Part shown: piece after piece, positions 56,591 through 64,000 of the stretch
Position numbering within the stretch: the stretch's first letter is position 1
How the letters are laid out: each line of letters starts with the position of its first letter
Assembly (NCBI GenBank): GCA_026645575.1
Contig: JAPKMW010000025.1
Span: forward strand, 1 to 64,000
DNA: 64,000 nt
Direction of reading: 5' to 3'
From: Caldilineaceae bacterium
GTDB taxonomy: Bacteria > Chloroflexota > Anaerolineae > Caldilineales > Caldilineaceae
Translations under genes and position numbers: made by a program
Notes under the pieces: generated by a model
Told to the model about the DNA's origin: nothing
What the model saw: the letters and a program-made list of their open reading frames with translations, nothing else
The model's database searches: none

Positions 56591-59500
56591 TGATTTACTG
56601 ACCTACAGGCCACCACCGCCACCTCATCCACCATACTCCACAACTGACTATTCCGACCATCATTGTAGACATTCAAGTAGACATTCACTGTTTGACCGCG
56701 GTAGGGCAAGAGGTCGTAGGATTGTTGGAGCCAGCGGCCATCACCGGCCTCCCGCTGGCGATCCAGGGTTGTGATCAAGCCCAGGTTCTCATTCAACAGC
56801 AAGAGTTCGCGATAATCGGCGCTGTCGCCTTCGCCCTGCGCCTGTTCCCAGAAGTAGAGGGTAGCAAATTCAGCATCCGCCGGAATGGTCACGGCCTGGC
56901 GCACGCTGGAATGGGCATTGGTGTTTGCTGTACCAGCGGGGACGCCAAGGCGCAAGGCCGTTGTACCACTGTAGGGCGCCGTGTTGTCCAATGCCGCCGG
57001 GGCGGGCGTGTTCCCTATCTCCCAGCCGCCCTGACCCGCTTCAAAGCCGCCATTGGTGATCACATTCGTGCAACTCAAGTTGGTCATTTCCATTGCGCCG
57101 GCGTCAGCAACCGTCGTGCTAACGCTGGTTGTTGACGACACGGCCGCGCTTTCTGTTAACGCCGTTGTTGTGGGTGCGGTTGTCGTGGTCACGCCCAAAC
57201 TCCCGGTCAACGCCGTTGTGGTCGTTACCTCTGCTGTTGCTGAGAGCGCGGTTGTCGTGGTCACGTCCAAGCTTTCTGTTAACGCCGTTGTCGTCGTCAC
57301 CCCTGCTGTCTTTGTGGGTGCAGTTGTCGTGGTCACGTCCAAGCTCTCAGCTAGCGCTACCGTTTCGGTAGTGACAGGTGTGTTTATTAGAGATCCCGCA
57401 CTCCCGATCACAATGGCTGTCAGGCGGGTGATTGTTTCTGTTACCCCGCTGGTGATCGAAATAATTGCACCCTCAACCAATGGGTCTGTTCCGGTTAGCC
57501 CTGTGGTGGCCGATACTAATGCGCTCTCGCCCAATCCAATGGCCTCACTTACGATTGCTGTGGCGGAGACAACCGCACCATCGGCAATCGCAGCCGTTTC
57601 CGAAAGCGCTTCTGTCACTGACATGACCGCGCCTTCGGCCAATTCGACTGTTTCGGTCAGACTGGCGGTCGCCGAAAGCAGCGCACTTTCGACTAGGGTG
57701 GCGCTTTCGGTTAATCCGTCCGTCGCGGAGACTAGCGCACTTTTCGCTAAGGCGGCTGTTTCCGATAGTGCTGCCGTGGCCGAGACGACGGCCCCTTCCG
57801 CTACAGCAATGGTCTCCGTCACTGCTGCGGTGGTTGAGACAATGGCGCCATCAACCACATCCGCCGTTTTGGTTAAGGCTGCCGTGGCCGAGACAATGAC
57901 GCCTTCAGCCAGCTCGGTTGCTGCCGTCAACGCTTCGGTTGCTGATAGTGCCGCACCGGTTGCCAGTTCCGTTGTTGCGGTGAGTGCGGCGGTGGCTGAA
58001 ACAACCGCACCTGCCGCCACGTCAGCGCCATCCGTGAGGATTTCCGTTGCTGATACAAGGGCGCCTTCGGCCAACTGCGCTGTTTCGGTCAAGGCTGTGG
58101 TCGCGGAGACAATGACACCTTCTACCAACTCGCTGGTTTCACCCAACGCGTCAGTCGTGGAGACAATGTTACCTTCGGCCACTTCAACGGTTTCACTCAA
58201 AGCGCCGGTAACGGAGACAACCACGCCTTCGGCTACTTCTGTCGTTTCGATCAAGGCTTTGATGGTCGAGACGATTGCGCTCTCCGTCACTCCCGCTGTT
58301 GCCGTCAGGCTTTCGGTGGCTGAGACGGTGAGCTTTTCGCCTAAGGCAATGGTCTCTGTCAGGGCTGCTGTTGCCGACACAAGGGCGCCTTCGGTTAACG
58401 CGGCAGTTTCACTCAGGGCGTCCGTGGCGGAGATAATAATTCCTTCGGCCAACTGGGTGGTTTCTGTGAGCGCTCCGGTGAGCGAGAGGGTGGTGTCCGT
58501 TGTCAATTCACCCGTTTTGGTCAGGGCTGCCGTTACTGACACCACGGCGCCTTCCGCTAGTTCAGCGGTGGTGGTCAACGCTGCGGTCGTGGAGACGACT
58601 GCATTTTCAACCAAGGTGGCGGTTGTGGTGAGTGCCTGGGCGGCCGCGCCAATGGACGTCTCGACCAGGGTGGCCTTTTCGCCAATCGTCGTCGCTGCTG
58701 TTGCCACGCCGGTTGCGACCAGGTTTGCGGTTTCGGTTACTATTTGTGTTGTTGAAAGCCCACCATTGCCAATCAGGGTGGCGGCTTCACTGACGACGCC
58801 GATGGTCAGGGGGGCGCCGGATGTAACCAAGGTGGCCGGTTCGGTCAAGCTCGCTGTTGCAGAGATTAATGCACTCCCCACTGTCCCCACGGTTTCACTC
58901 AGGGTTGCGGTTGCCGAGGCAACGCCGGTTTCTGCCAAATTGACTGTTTCACTGATGAGTGCACCGGCGGTTGCGCCTGCCCTGGCAGTGATGTCGCTGA
59001 TCGCCGCTGTCACCGAGAGGCCGACCGTGTTGCTAAGGGCGGCTGTGTTGCTCAAAACAGTACCGGCGGCTGTCAATGCCGCGGTCGTCCGGCCAACCGT
59101 TTGACTCAAGGCATTCGTCGCGGAGAGCGCGTTGGTTGACAGGAGCGCCGTTGTATCGCTCAGTTGCGTGGTGACAGAGATCAGCCCACGCCCGGCGGTG
59201 TCCGTTGTTTCACTAAGGGCAATGGCCCCGGAGATCAGCGCGCTCTTTGCCAACGCAGCACCATCGCTCAAAGTATCGCTCACCGCTGTGGTTGCCGACA
59301 GCGCCATGCTGCCGGCGATGTCGGCTGTGTCGCTGATCAATTCACCAGCGGAAACAATGCCGGTGGCAGCCAGCGCAGTCGTCGCGCTGAGCGCGTCTGT
59401 CACCGAGACAAGAGCGCTTTGGGCAAGGGTAGCAGTCGTACTCAGGGCCTCACTGGCCTCGGTCAAGGTTGTGCTAACCAGATCGGTGGCGGAAATGACG

Positions 59501-59808
59501 CCGGCTTGGGCGAGCGCTGCGGTGTCGCTAAGGGCCACTGTGGTCGATGCTACAGCGCTCGCCGCCAGTTGGGTTGTTTTACTCAACACCGCAGTGGCGC
59601 TTTGCACGCCGGACGCGCCCGTGGCGGAGAGTGCATCGGTGGCGGAAATGACGCTGCTATCCAAAACCGTTCTGCCGGTTGTCGCAACATCACCCGCGGC
59701 ATCTTGCAGGCGTTGCGCAGGGCCGCAACTGCGAAAGAAGAGAAAGATCACGAGGACAATCACTAGAATGAGGACACCGTAGGTCATTCTGCCAAACCGT
59801 TGCATCAT
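56587..59808 (-). CDS. Membrane-anchored protein with 18-residue Ala/Thr/Ser repeats and C-terminal jelly roll
   Basis: About 1073 residues. An N-terminal helix (YGVLILVIVLVIFLFF) anchors it without a clear lipobox or cleavage site. Then about 40-46 repeats of 18 residues follow, for example AEGAVVSATAALSETAAL, with Ser-Ala-Thr and Glu-Thr at fixed places and a hydrophobic position every 3-4 residues; 18 residues are five turns of a helix. A Thr-rich segment of 24-residue repeats (VTTTTALTES) comes next, then a carbohydrate-binding-like domain (VITNGGFEAGQGGWE to VNVYLNVYNDG). ATG 59808 is used. Probably a cell-surface stalk with a ligand-binding tip; not a known family. Confidence 0.75.
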   Translation of the reverse strand: MMQRFGRMTYGVLILVIVLVIFLFFRSCGPAQRLQDAAGDVATTGRTVLDSSVISATDALSATGASGVQSATAVLSKTTQLAASAVASTTVALSDTAALAQAGVISATDLVSTTLTEASEALSTTATLAQSALVSVTDALSATTALAATGIVSAGELISDTADIAGSMALSATTAVSDTLSDGAALAKSALISGAIALSETTDTAGRGLISVTTQLSDTTALLSTNALSATNALSQTVGRTTAALTAAGTVLSNTAALSNTVGLSVTAAISDITARAGATAGALISETVNLAETGVASATATLSETVGTVGSALISATASLTEPATLVTSGAPLTIGVVSEAATLIGNGGLSTTQIVTETANLVATGVATAATTIGEKATLVETSIGAAAQALTTTATLVENAVVSTTAALTTTAELAEGAVVSVTAALTKTGELTTDTTLSLTGALTETTQLAEGIIISATDALSETAALTEGALVSATAALTETIALGEKLTVSATESLTATAGVTESAIVSTIKALIETTEVAEGVVVSVTGALSETVEVAEGNIVSTTDALGETSELVEGVIVSATTALTETAQLAEGALVSATEILTDGADVAAGAVVSATAALTATTELATGAALSATEALTAATELAEGVIVSATAALTKTADVVDGAIVSTTAAVTETIAVAEGAVVSATAALSETAALAKSALVSATDGLTESATLVESALLSATASLTETVELAEGAVMSVTEALSETAAIADGAVVSATAIVSEAIGLGESALVSATTGLTGTDPLVEGAIISITSGVTETITRLTAIVIGSAGSLINTPVTTETVALAESLDVTTTTAPTKTAGVTTTTALTESLDVTTTTALSATAEVTTTTALTGSLGVTTTTAPTTTALTESAAVSSTTSVSTTVADAGAMEMTNLSCTNVITNGGFEAGQGGWEIGNTPAPAALDNTAPYSGTTALRLGVPAGTANTNAHSSVRQAVTIPADAEFATLYFWEQAQGEGDSADYRELLLLNENLGLITTLDRQREAGDGRWLQQSYDLLPYRGQTVNVYLNVYNDGRNSQLWSMVDEVAVVACRSVNQ

Positions 59809-59940
59809 TGTTGGGTTCCTTGCGCTTGCTGAATGAAGACAAATGAAATTCAGAAGAGTATTTTCTTGCAAAGCTTACACAACAATGGGCAAATCGTCAA
59901 AAAATAGTGACAACTTTTCTGAACAGTAGTTTACGCAATG

Positions 59941-60024
59941 GGGGTACAGACGCGGATTTAGGATACGCGGATTTGTGCAGAACAGAGAGACGATCCGTGT
60001 ATCCTAAATCCGCGTCTATACCCC
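59941..60024. repeat. Palindrome of 32-nt arms
   Basis: Arms 59941-59972 and 59993-60024 pair at 30 of 32 around a 20-nt loop, between two minus-strand genes. Confidence 0.9.
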
Positions 60025-62478
60025 TCACGCGACAGCATGTTGCGGCAGTACCGGCGCTTGATAGGTCACGGCGAGATGGGGTGTTGCCAACCGTTCCTGT
60101 TGTTGCACTTTGGAGGTCAAGCAGCTTTCCAATACACCACTCACTAGCAAAGTGCGTTCAGCCGGATAAGGGGCGTGGCCGGTTGTGATCATCTCTTCGA
60201 TCTTGCTCATCAGGCAGGCGGAATAGGTGACATTCGGGCCAGGGGTCAACAAAAATTGGGTAGAAACCGGCGTCGCTTCGCCTTGTAGTCGCGCGGCAAA
60301 GCAGAAATCTTTGATGGCGCCATTGAGCATAAGCAATGTTGCGCGCAACCCGTCGTTATACTCAATGAAATAAGCCGCCGGTTGCTTGACCAGCGCTTGC
60401 AACTGACCGGTGCGGATCAAGTCAATGGTGCGCCCATCTTCATCCGGCAGGCCGCAGGGGCTGTCACTCCGTGAAAGTGCCGCTTCCAGTAGCTCCCATG
60501 ACCAACGGCCCTCATCGCCGGCCTGCCAGACGGCATCGCCCTCGATGTACTGCACGGAACGCACACCCGTTTCGCCACCTTGGCGTCGCTCGACCATACA
60601 TTGCATGGCCTCTAGGGCATGATAATCCATCGGGTCAGAGATGCCGACGCCGACCATCAGTGCCTCTTCAATCACGCAGCCCAAGGGCAATTCCACATCG
60701 GGCAGGCGCCACGTCACCGGCAGCGACGAGCCGGCCAGGAAAGGGAAGTGTAACCGGTGGGCGTCATCCACCATTGCGCGCGCTTTGGCAAAGCTGTAGG
60801 AGAGATGCTTGTCGTTGTAGATCGGCACGGCCCGCCCGTCCGCTTCAAAGACCTGGACACACTCCTTGAAAAACTCATAGCGCGGGTAGAGAATTTGCCC
60901 CTTCTCATTGGCAGGATAGTCGCCATGTTCGGCCATGATCAACACGGCATCGACCGCCAGTTTGTCGCCGCCACAGCGCAGCGTTTCGGCAATGGTGGGG
61001 TAGAGATTGAAGCCGAACTCACGAGCGCGATCAACGCTTTGTTCATTGCTGGGCCGCTGATCAACATAGAGCGAAACGACTTGCAAGTTGGGGCGATGCC
61101 AGCGCCCGGCCACCGGGTAGCCGACCATGAGGCGATCACAGAAGTGTTGGGCATGGGACCGGTAGCGGTAAATTGTCGCCAACACAGCAACGCGCAAAGG
61201 TTGTGAACCGTCTGCTCGTGTTGCCGTTTGTCGAGACGCTGTCAAGGCCGGGGCAGTTCGTTGCGTCGGGGTAAGATGAGCGCGTTCCTCCCGCCAGAAG
61301 GTCGATTCGACGGTGGGCTGGTAGGCGATGGCGAGGTGGGGCGTTTCGATACGTTTTTGCCCCTGGTGTAAGCTTTCGACGCCGGCGGCGGTCAGGCCGC
61401 TGGTCAACAGGGTGCGCTCAACCGGGTAGGTGGCTTTGCCGGTGAGGAACATCTTTTCCACGTTGTTGATCTGCGGCGAGAAGAAGTTTGCCAACGTGGT
61501 GCGCGCCGGCGGCATGGGCAGATACATCTGGGTGGAAAAGGGGTCAGCCTGACCGGCCAGGTGCGCAGCAAAGTTGAAATCCTGCACCAGCCCATTGAGC
61601 AATACCATTGTGCTACGTAGGCCGTCGTTATGCTCGTAGTGATAAACCACTGGATCTTTCACCAGTTCCCGCATCTCATCCAGGGTGGGGAAGATATGAT
61701 TAAAGCCGGGACGCGACGGCGTCAAGGTATGGCTGCGACTCAAGGCGCATTCAAAGAGTTCCCGCGACCAGGCGCCTTGATGGTGCGCTTCCCAAACAGC
61801 ATCGCCGCGATAGGCTTGCAGCCACTTTACGCCGCTTTCGCCGCCGGCCCGCCGCTCGACCATACATTGCAGCGTCTCCAAGGCATGAAAATCGTAGCTA
61901 TCGACGCCGCCATAGCCAACGCAGATCGCTTCCCGCACCGGCGCGCCTAGCGGCATCTCCACCGACGGTGTGCGCCAGGTCACGGGCAAGGAGGAACCGG
62001 CCATAAAGGCAAAGCCCATCTGCTGCGAAAGGTCGTACATCTCCTTCGACCATGCCCAGTTCCACGAGAGATGTTTATCATTGAAGATGGGCGCGGTGCG
62101 ACCGGTGGTGCGATAGACAGCGACGATCTGCTTGAAAAGTTCATAGCGCGGGTAGAGGCGCTGCCCTTTTTCGTTCTTGCCATAGTCGCCATGCTCGCCG
62201 ATGAGGAGAACGCCATCAACCGCCAGTGTATCTGTCCCCAACGTTAATGCGTCGGCAACGGTGGGGTAGAGTTTCATGGTGGGAAAACGGGCCGTGCGTT
62301 CCCGGCTCAAATCGGTGTCGGGAAACTGATCGACATAGAGCGAAACGAGATCCATCGCCGGGTAGTGGTGATGGCTGTCCCAGCCATAGCCTTCCAAAAA
62401 ACGGTCGATAAAGTGCTGGGCATGAGCATATTTGTGGACAACGCTGCAAATTGCGGCAATCTTTGGTCGTGGTTGCAT
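60025..62478 (-). CDS. Internally duplicated protein of unknown function
   Basis: Two homologous halves of about 385 residues each (about 5-400 and 430-812), joined by a linker rich in Thr/Ala. Both contain HAQHF.DR..GY, VSLYVDQ.P, LYPT, LAVD.VL...EHGDY..NEKGQ.LYPRYE.F, PI.NDKHLS, F.AGSSLPVTWR and a HALE..QCMVERR.GGE.GV motif. The HGDY/NEKGQ and QCMVERR motifs suggest an enzyme active site. I do not recognise a named family. ATG 62478 is chosen because of GAGG 6 nt upstream; 62490 is possible. It starts divergently from the GH29 gene, with TATAAT on the minus strand at 62529-62524. Confidence 0.75.
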   Translation of the reverse strand: MQPRPKIAAICSVVHKYAHAQHFIDRFLEGYGWDSHHHYPAMDLVSLYVDQFPDTDLSRERTARFPTMKLYPTVADALTLGTDTLAVDGVLLIGEHGDYGKNEKGQRLYPRYELFKQIVAVYRTTGRTAPIFNDKHLSWNWAWSKEMYDLSQQMGFAFMAGSSLPVTWRTPSVEMPLGAPVREAICVGYGGVDSYDFHALETLQCMVERRAGGESGVKWLQAYRGDAVWEAHHQGAWSRELFECALSRSHTLTPSRPGFNHIFPTLDEMRELVKDPVVYHYEHNDGLRSTMVLLNGLVQDFNFAAHLAGQADPFSTQMYLPMPPARTTLANFFSPQINNVEKMFLTGKATYPVERTLLTSGLTAAGVESLHQGQKRIETPHLAIAYQPTVESTFWREERAHLTPTQRTAPALTASRQTATRADGSQPLRVAVLATIYRYRSHAQHFCDRLMVGYPVAGRWHRPNLQVVSLYVDQRPSNEQSVDRAREFGFNLYPTIAETLRCGGDKLAVDAVLIMAEHGDYPANEKGQILYPRYEFFKECVQVFEADGRAVPIYNDKHLSYSFAKARAMVDDAHRLHFPFLAGSSLPVTWRLPDVELPLGCVIEEALMVGVGISDPMDYHALEAMQCMVERRQGGETGVRSVQYIEGDAVWQAGDEGRWSWELLEAALSRSDSPCGLPDEDGRTIDLIRTGQLQALVKQPAAYFIEYNDGLRATLLMLNGAIKDFCFAARLQGEATPVSTQFLLTPGPNVTYSACLMSKIEEMITTGHAPYPAERTLLVSGVLESCLTSKVQQQERLATPHLAVTYQAPVLPQHAVA

Positions 62479-62523
62479 GAATAGCCTCATCTCTCTTGGG
62501 TGGTATTAGTAGCGATGAGCGGA

Positions 62524-62529
62524 TTATAC
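62524..62529 (-). promoter_or_regulatory. TATAAT box upstream of the duplicated protein
   Basis: Minus strand TATAAT at 62529-62524, about 46 nt before ATG 62478; no convincing -35 at normal spacing. Confidence 0.4.
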
Positions 62530-62589
62530 CATCACTTGTTGGTCGGCTGCCAGCAACGGTATAATGGACCTTAGAAGCTGTTCAGCCAT

Positions 62590-62665
62590 GTTGGAGATTG
62601 AGAGATACAGAGATTGCGTGCTGTAATCTCTGTATCTCTCAATCTTTGTATCTCTCAATCTCCAA
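62590..62665. repeat. Palindrome of GAGATTGAGAGATACAGAGATT words, divergent gap
   Basis: Left arm 62590-62615 (GTTGGAGATTGAGAGATACA to AGAGATT) pairs with the region 62625-62665, where the complement occurs with one unit duplicated in tandem. It sits between divergent genes. Confidence 0.85.
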
Positions 62666-62689
62666 CTCTTAAGAGAAAATAAGTGTGCT

Positions 62690-64000
62690 ATGCTGACTCT
62701 CCAACAAATCGACCAGACCATCGCCGCCGGCCCCTTTGCCGCATCGTGGGATTCACTGGAAGCCTACACCGTGCCGGATTGGTATCAGAATGATAAATTC
62801 GGCATCTTTATTCATTGGGGGCTTTATTGTGTCCCCGGCTTTGACAATGAGTGGTATCCGCGAAACATGTATATGCCAGGTTCAAGAGCCTACGAACACC
62901 ATGTCAACACCTACGGCCCACAGGACAAGTTCGGCTACAAAGATTTTATCCCCCTGTTCAAGGCCGAGCAGTACGATCCGCAGGCGTGGGCGAAATTGTT
63001 CAAGGATGCTGGTGCGCGCTTTGTCGTGCCGGTGGCCGAACACCATGACGGCTTCCAGATGTACAACAGCGCCCTTTCCCGCTGGAATGCCGTACAGATG
63101 GGGCCAAAGCGCGATCTAATCGGCGATCTGGCGCAAGCGGTGCGGGCTGAAGGCATGACCTTTGGTGTCTCTAGCCACCGTGCCGAGCATTGGTTTTTCA
63201 TGGAAGGTGGTCGGCGCTTTCCCTCGGATGTCAACGACCCGGCCTATGCCGATTTCTATGGCCCGGCCCAACCCAAAGGGGATAACTACATTCACGGCGG
63301 GCCGGATGGAGCCTACTTGGAAGATTGGCTGCTGCGCACTTGCGAGTTGATCGACAGCTATCAGCCGCAGATCTTCTGGTTCGACTGGTGGATCATGCAC
63401 CTGGCCTTTAAGCCCTATCTCAAAAAGCTGGCGGCCTACTACTACAACCGCGCTGCCCAGTGGGGCAAAGGAGTGGCGATCAACCACAAGTTTGACGCCT
63501 TCCCCACCGGCGTCGCCGTCTATGACATTGAGCGCGGCCAACTGAATGACACCCGCTGGCTCTTCTGGCAGACCGACACCTCCGTCTCCAAAAATTCCTG
63601 GGGCTATATCCACGACCATGATTACAAACAGGTGGGCGACATCATCGGCGACCTGATCGACATTGTGAGCAAGAACGGTGCGCTGCTGCTCAACATCGGC
63701 CCCAAAGCGGACGGCACCATCCCCGAACCAGAGCATCAGATGTTACGTGCCATCGGGCAATGGCTCCAGGTCAATGGCGAAGCGATCTACCACACCCGCC
63801 CGTGGACCGTCTACGGTGAAGGGCCAACTCAAGTTAGCGAAGGCGCGTTTACTGACACCAAACGGAGCGCCTTTACGGGGCAGGATATTCGCTTTACCCA
63901 GCAGGGAGATGCACTCTATGCCATCCTTCTGGCCTGGCCGGGGGAACAGGCTGTCATCCAGTCGCTGGGCGCCGACAAAGGGCTGTGGACCAAGCCGATC
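62690..64000 (+). CDS. GH29 alpha-L-fucosidase (partial, runs off the window)
   Basis: The first 437 residues of an alpha-L-fucosidase. ATG 62690 gives MLTLQQIDQTIAAGPF; family motifs are DKFGIFIHWGLYCVPGFDNEWY, VVPVAEHHDGFQMYNS, DWLLRTCELIDSYQPQIFWFDWW (Asp of FWFDW is the nucleophile position) and SKNGALLLNIGPKADGTI, the typical GH29 end of the catalytic domain. No signal peptide. No stop occurs before the window edge. It would hydrolyse alpha-fucosides inside the cell. Confidence 0.9.
   Translation, partial: MLTLQQIDQTIAAGPFAASWDSLEAYTVPDWYQNDKFGIFIHWGLYCVPGFDNEWYPRNMYMPGSRAYEHHVNTYGPQDKFGYKDFIPLFKAEQYDPQAWAKLFKDAGARFVVPVAEHHDGFQMYNSALSRWNAVQMGPKRDLIGDLAQAVRAEGMTFGVSSHRAEHWFFMEGGRRFPSDVNDPAYADFYGPAQPKGDNYIHGGPDGAYLEDWLLRTCELIDSYQPQIFWFDWWIMHLAFKPYLKKLAAYYYNRAAQWGKGVAINHKFDAFPTGVAVYDIERGQLNDTRWLFWQTDTSVSKNSWGYIHDHDYKQVGDIIGDLIDIVSKNGALLLNIGPKADGTIPEPEHQMLRAIGQWLQVNGEAIYHTRPWTVYGEGPTQVSEGAFTDTKRSAFTGQDIRFTQQGDALYAILLAWPGEQAVIQSLGADKGLWTKPI

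Noticed and set aside
57053..59104. Long plus-strand open frame of 683 codons antisense to the repeat protein
   Set aside because: It is the mirror of an 18-residue repeat with strong codon bias on the minus strand. The translation is repetitive Val/Ala/Ser with no domains and no ribosome site, and the minus-strand frame has the anchor and C-terminal domain.
1..64000. CRISPR arrays, tRNA and rRNA genes, or an intact insertion sequence
   Set aside because: No regularly spaced direct repeats with unique spacers, no cloverleaf-like gap sequence, and no transposase were seen. The short word arrays in the palindromes are inverted, not spaced direct repeats.

Overview
The window looks like a chromosomal segment of a Chloroflexota bacterium, most likely of the Anaerolineae/Caldilineales type. 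This is inferred from general protein character (AfsR-like BTAD/NB-ARC/TPR regulator, many Gfo/Idh, SDR and aldo-keto oxidoreductases, GH2 and GH29 glycosidases without signal peptides, M55 peptidase, COG4091 SAF dehydrogenase) and from moderately high GC. No rRNA, tRNA, CRISPR array or intact insertion sequence was seen. The first gene is preceded by a small minus-strand transcription unit, and the last gene (GH29 fucosidase) runs off the right edge.

Layout. 0.2-9.5 kb: SIS-domain isomerase, a truncated cupin, a B12-binding radical SAM enzyme, type II pantothenate kinase, a PIN toxin/antitoxin pair, and a Gfo/Idh - metallo-beta-lactamase - gulonolactone-oxidase-like - membrane protein run. 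9.6-19.9 kb: an amber-interrupted small gene, nadE, an AAA/DUF4143 ATPase, a PhyH dioxygenase, a decayed ABC sugar permease, mutL and a GH2 glycosidase. 20.0-29.6 kb: a minus-strand defence-like island with two unrecognised genes, an AAA ATPase + DUF4276 pair (PARIS/OLD-like layout), a DUF2357/PD-(D/E)XK + EVE-McrB pair, a DUF4351-like fragment and an N-truncated Rpn/DUF2887 protein. 30-39.4 kb: metabolic genes, an internally deleted brnT with an intact brnA, an FAD monooxygenase and an AfsR-like regulator. 39.8-48 kb: FAD/Fe-S D-2-hydroxyacid dehydrogenase, RNase D, CorA, LarA, a Ddn-like enzyme and an SDR. 48.2-53.4 kb: a second McrBC-type locus whose mcrB and mcrC are separated by a DUF2442 gene, an antitoxin-like gene and an HNH gene with an in-frame TGA. 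53.4-64 kb: YcaQ-like glycosylase, CrtC-like lipoprotein, 2Fe-2S ferredoxin, a membrane-anchored protein of roughly 45 eighteen-residue repeats, an internally duplicated 817-residue protein of unknown function, and alpha-L-fucosidase.

The most striking signal is not a gene. More than twenty long, near-perfect inverted repeats (arms 13-40 nt, loops mostly 10-50 nt) sit in intergenic gaps of every type: tandem, convergent and divergent. Their arms mostly differ between loci, but several are built from the same short words, some pairs are clearly homologous, and some or their half-copies lie in frame inside coding sequences (lactone oxidase, AfsR-like regulator, mutL twice, the mcrC tail). They behave like a family of palindromic or short-word repeat elements that tolerate, or exploit, coding frames.

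Gene decay is also frequent: remnants or damaged copies of cupin, ABC permease, brnT, brnA, Rpn, HNH and an ATPase-like gene. This fits repeated turnover of toxin-antitoxin and defence genes in this stretch.
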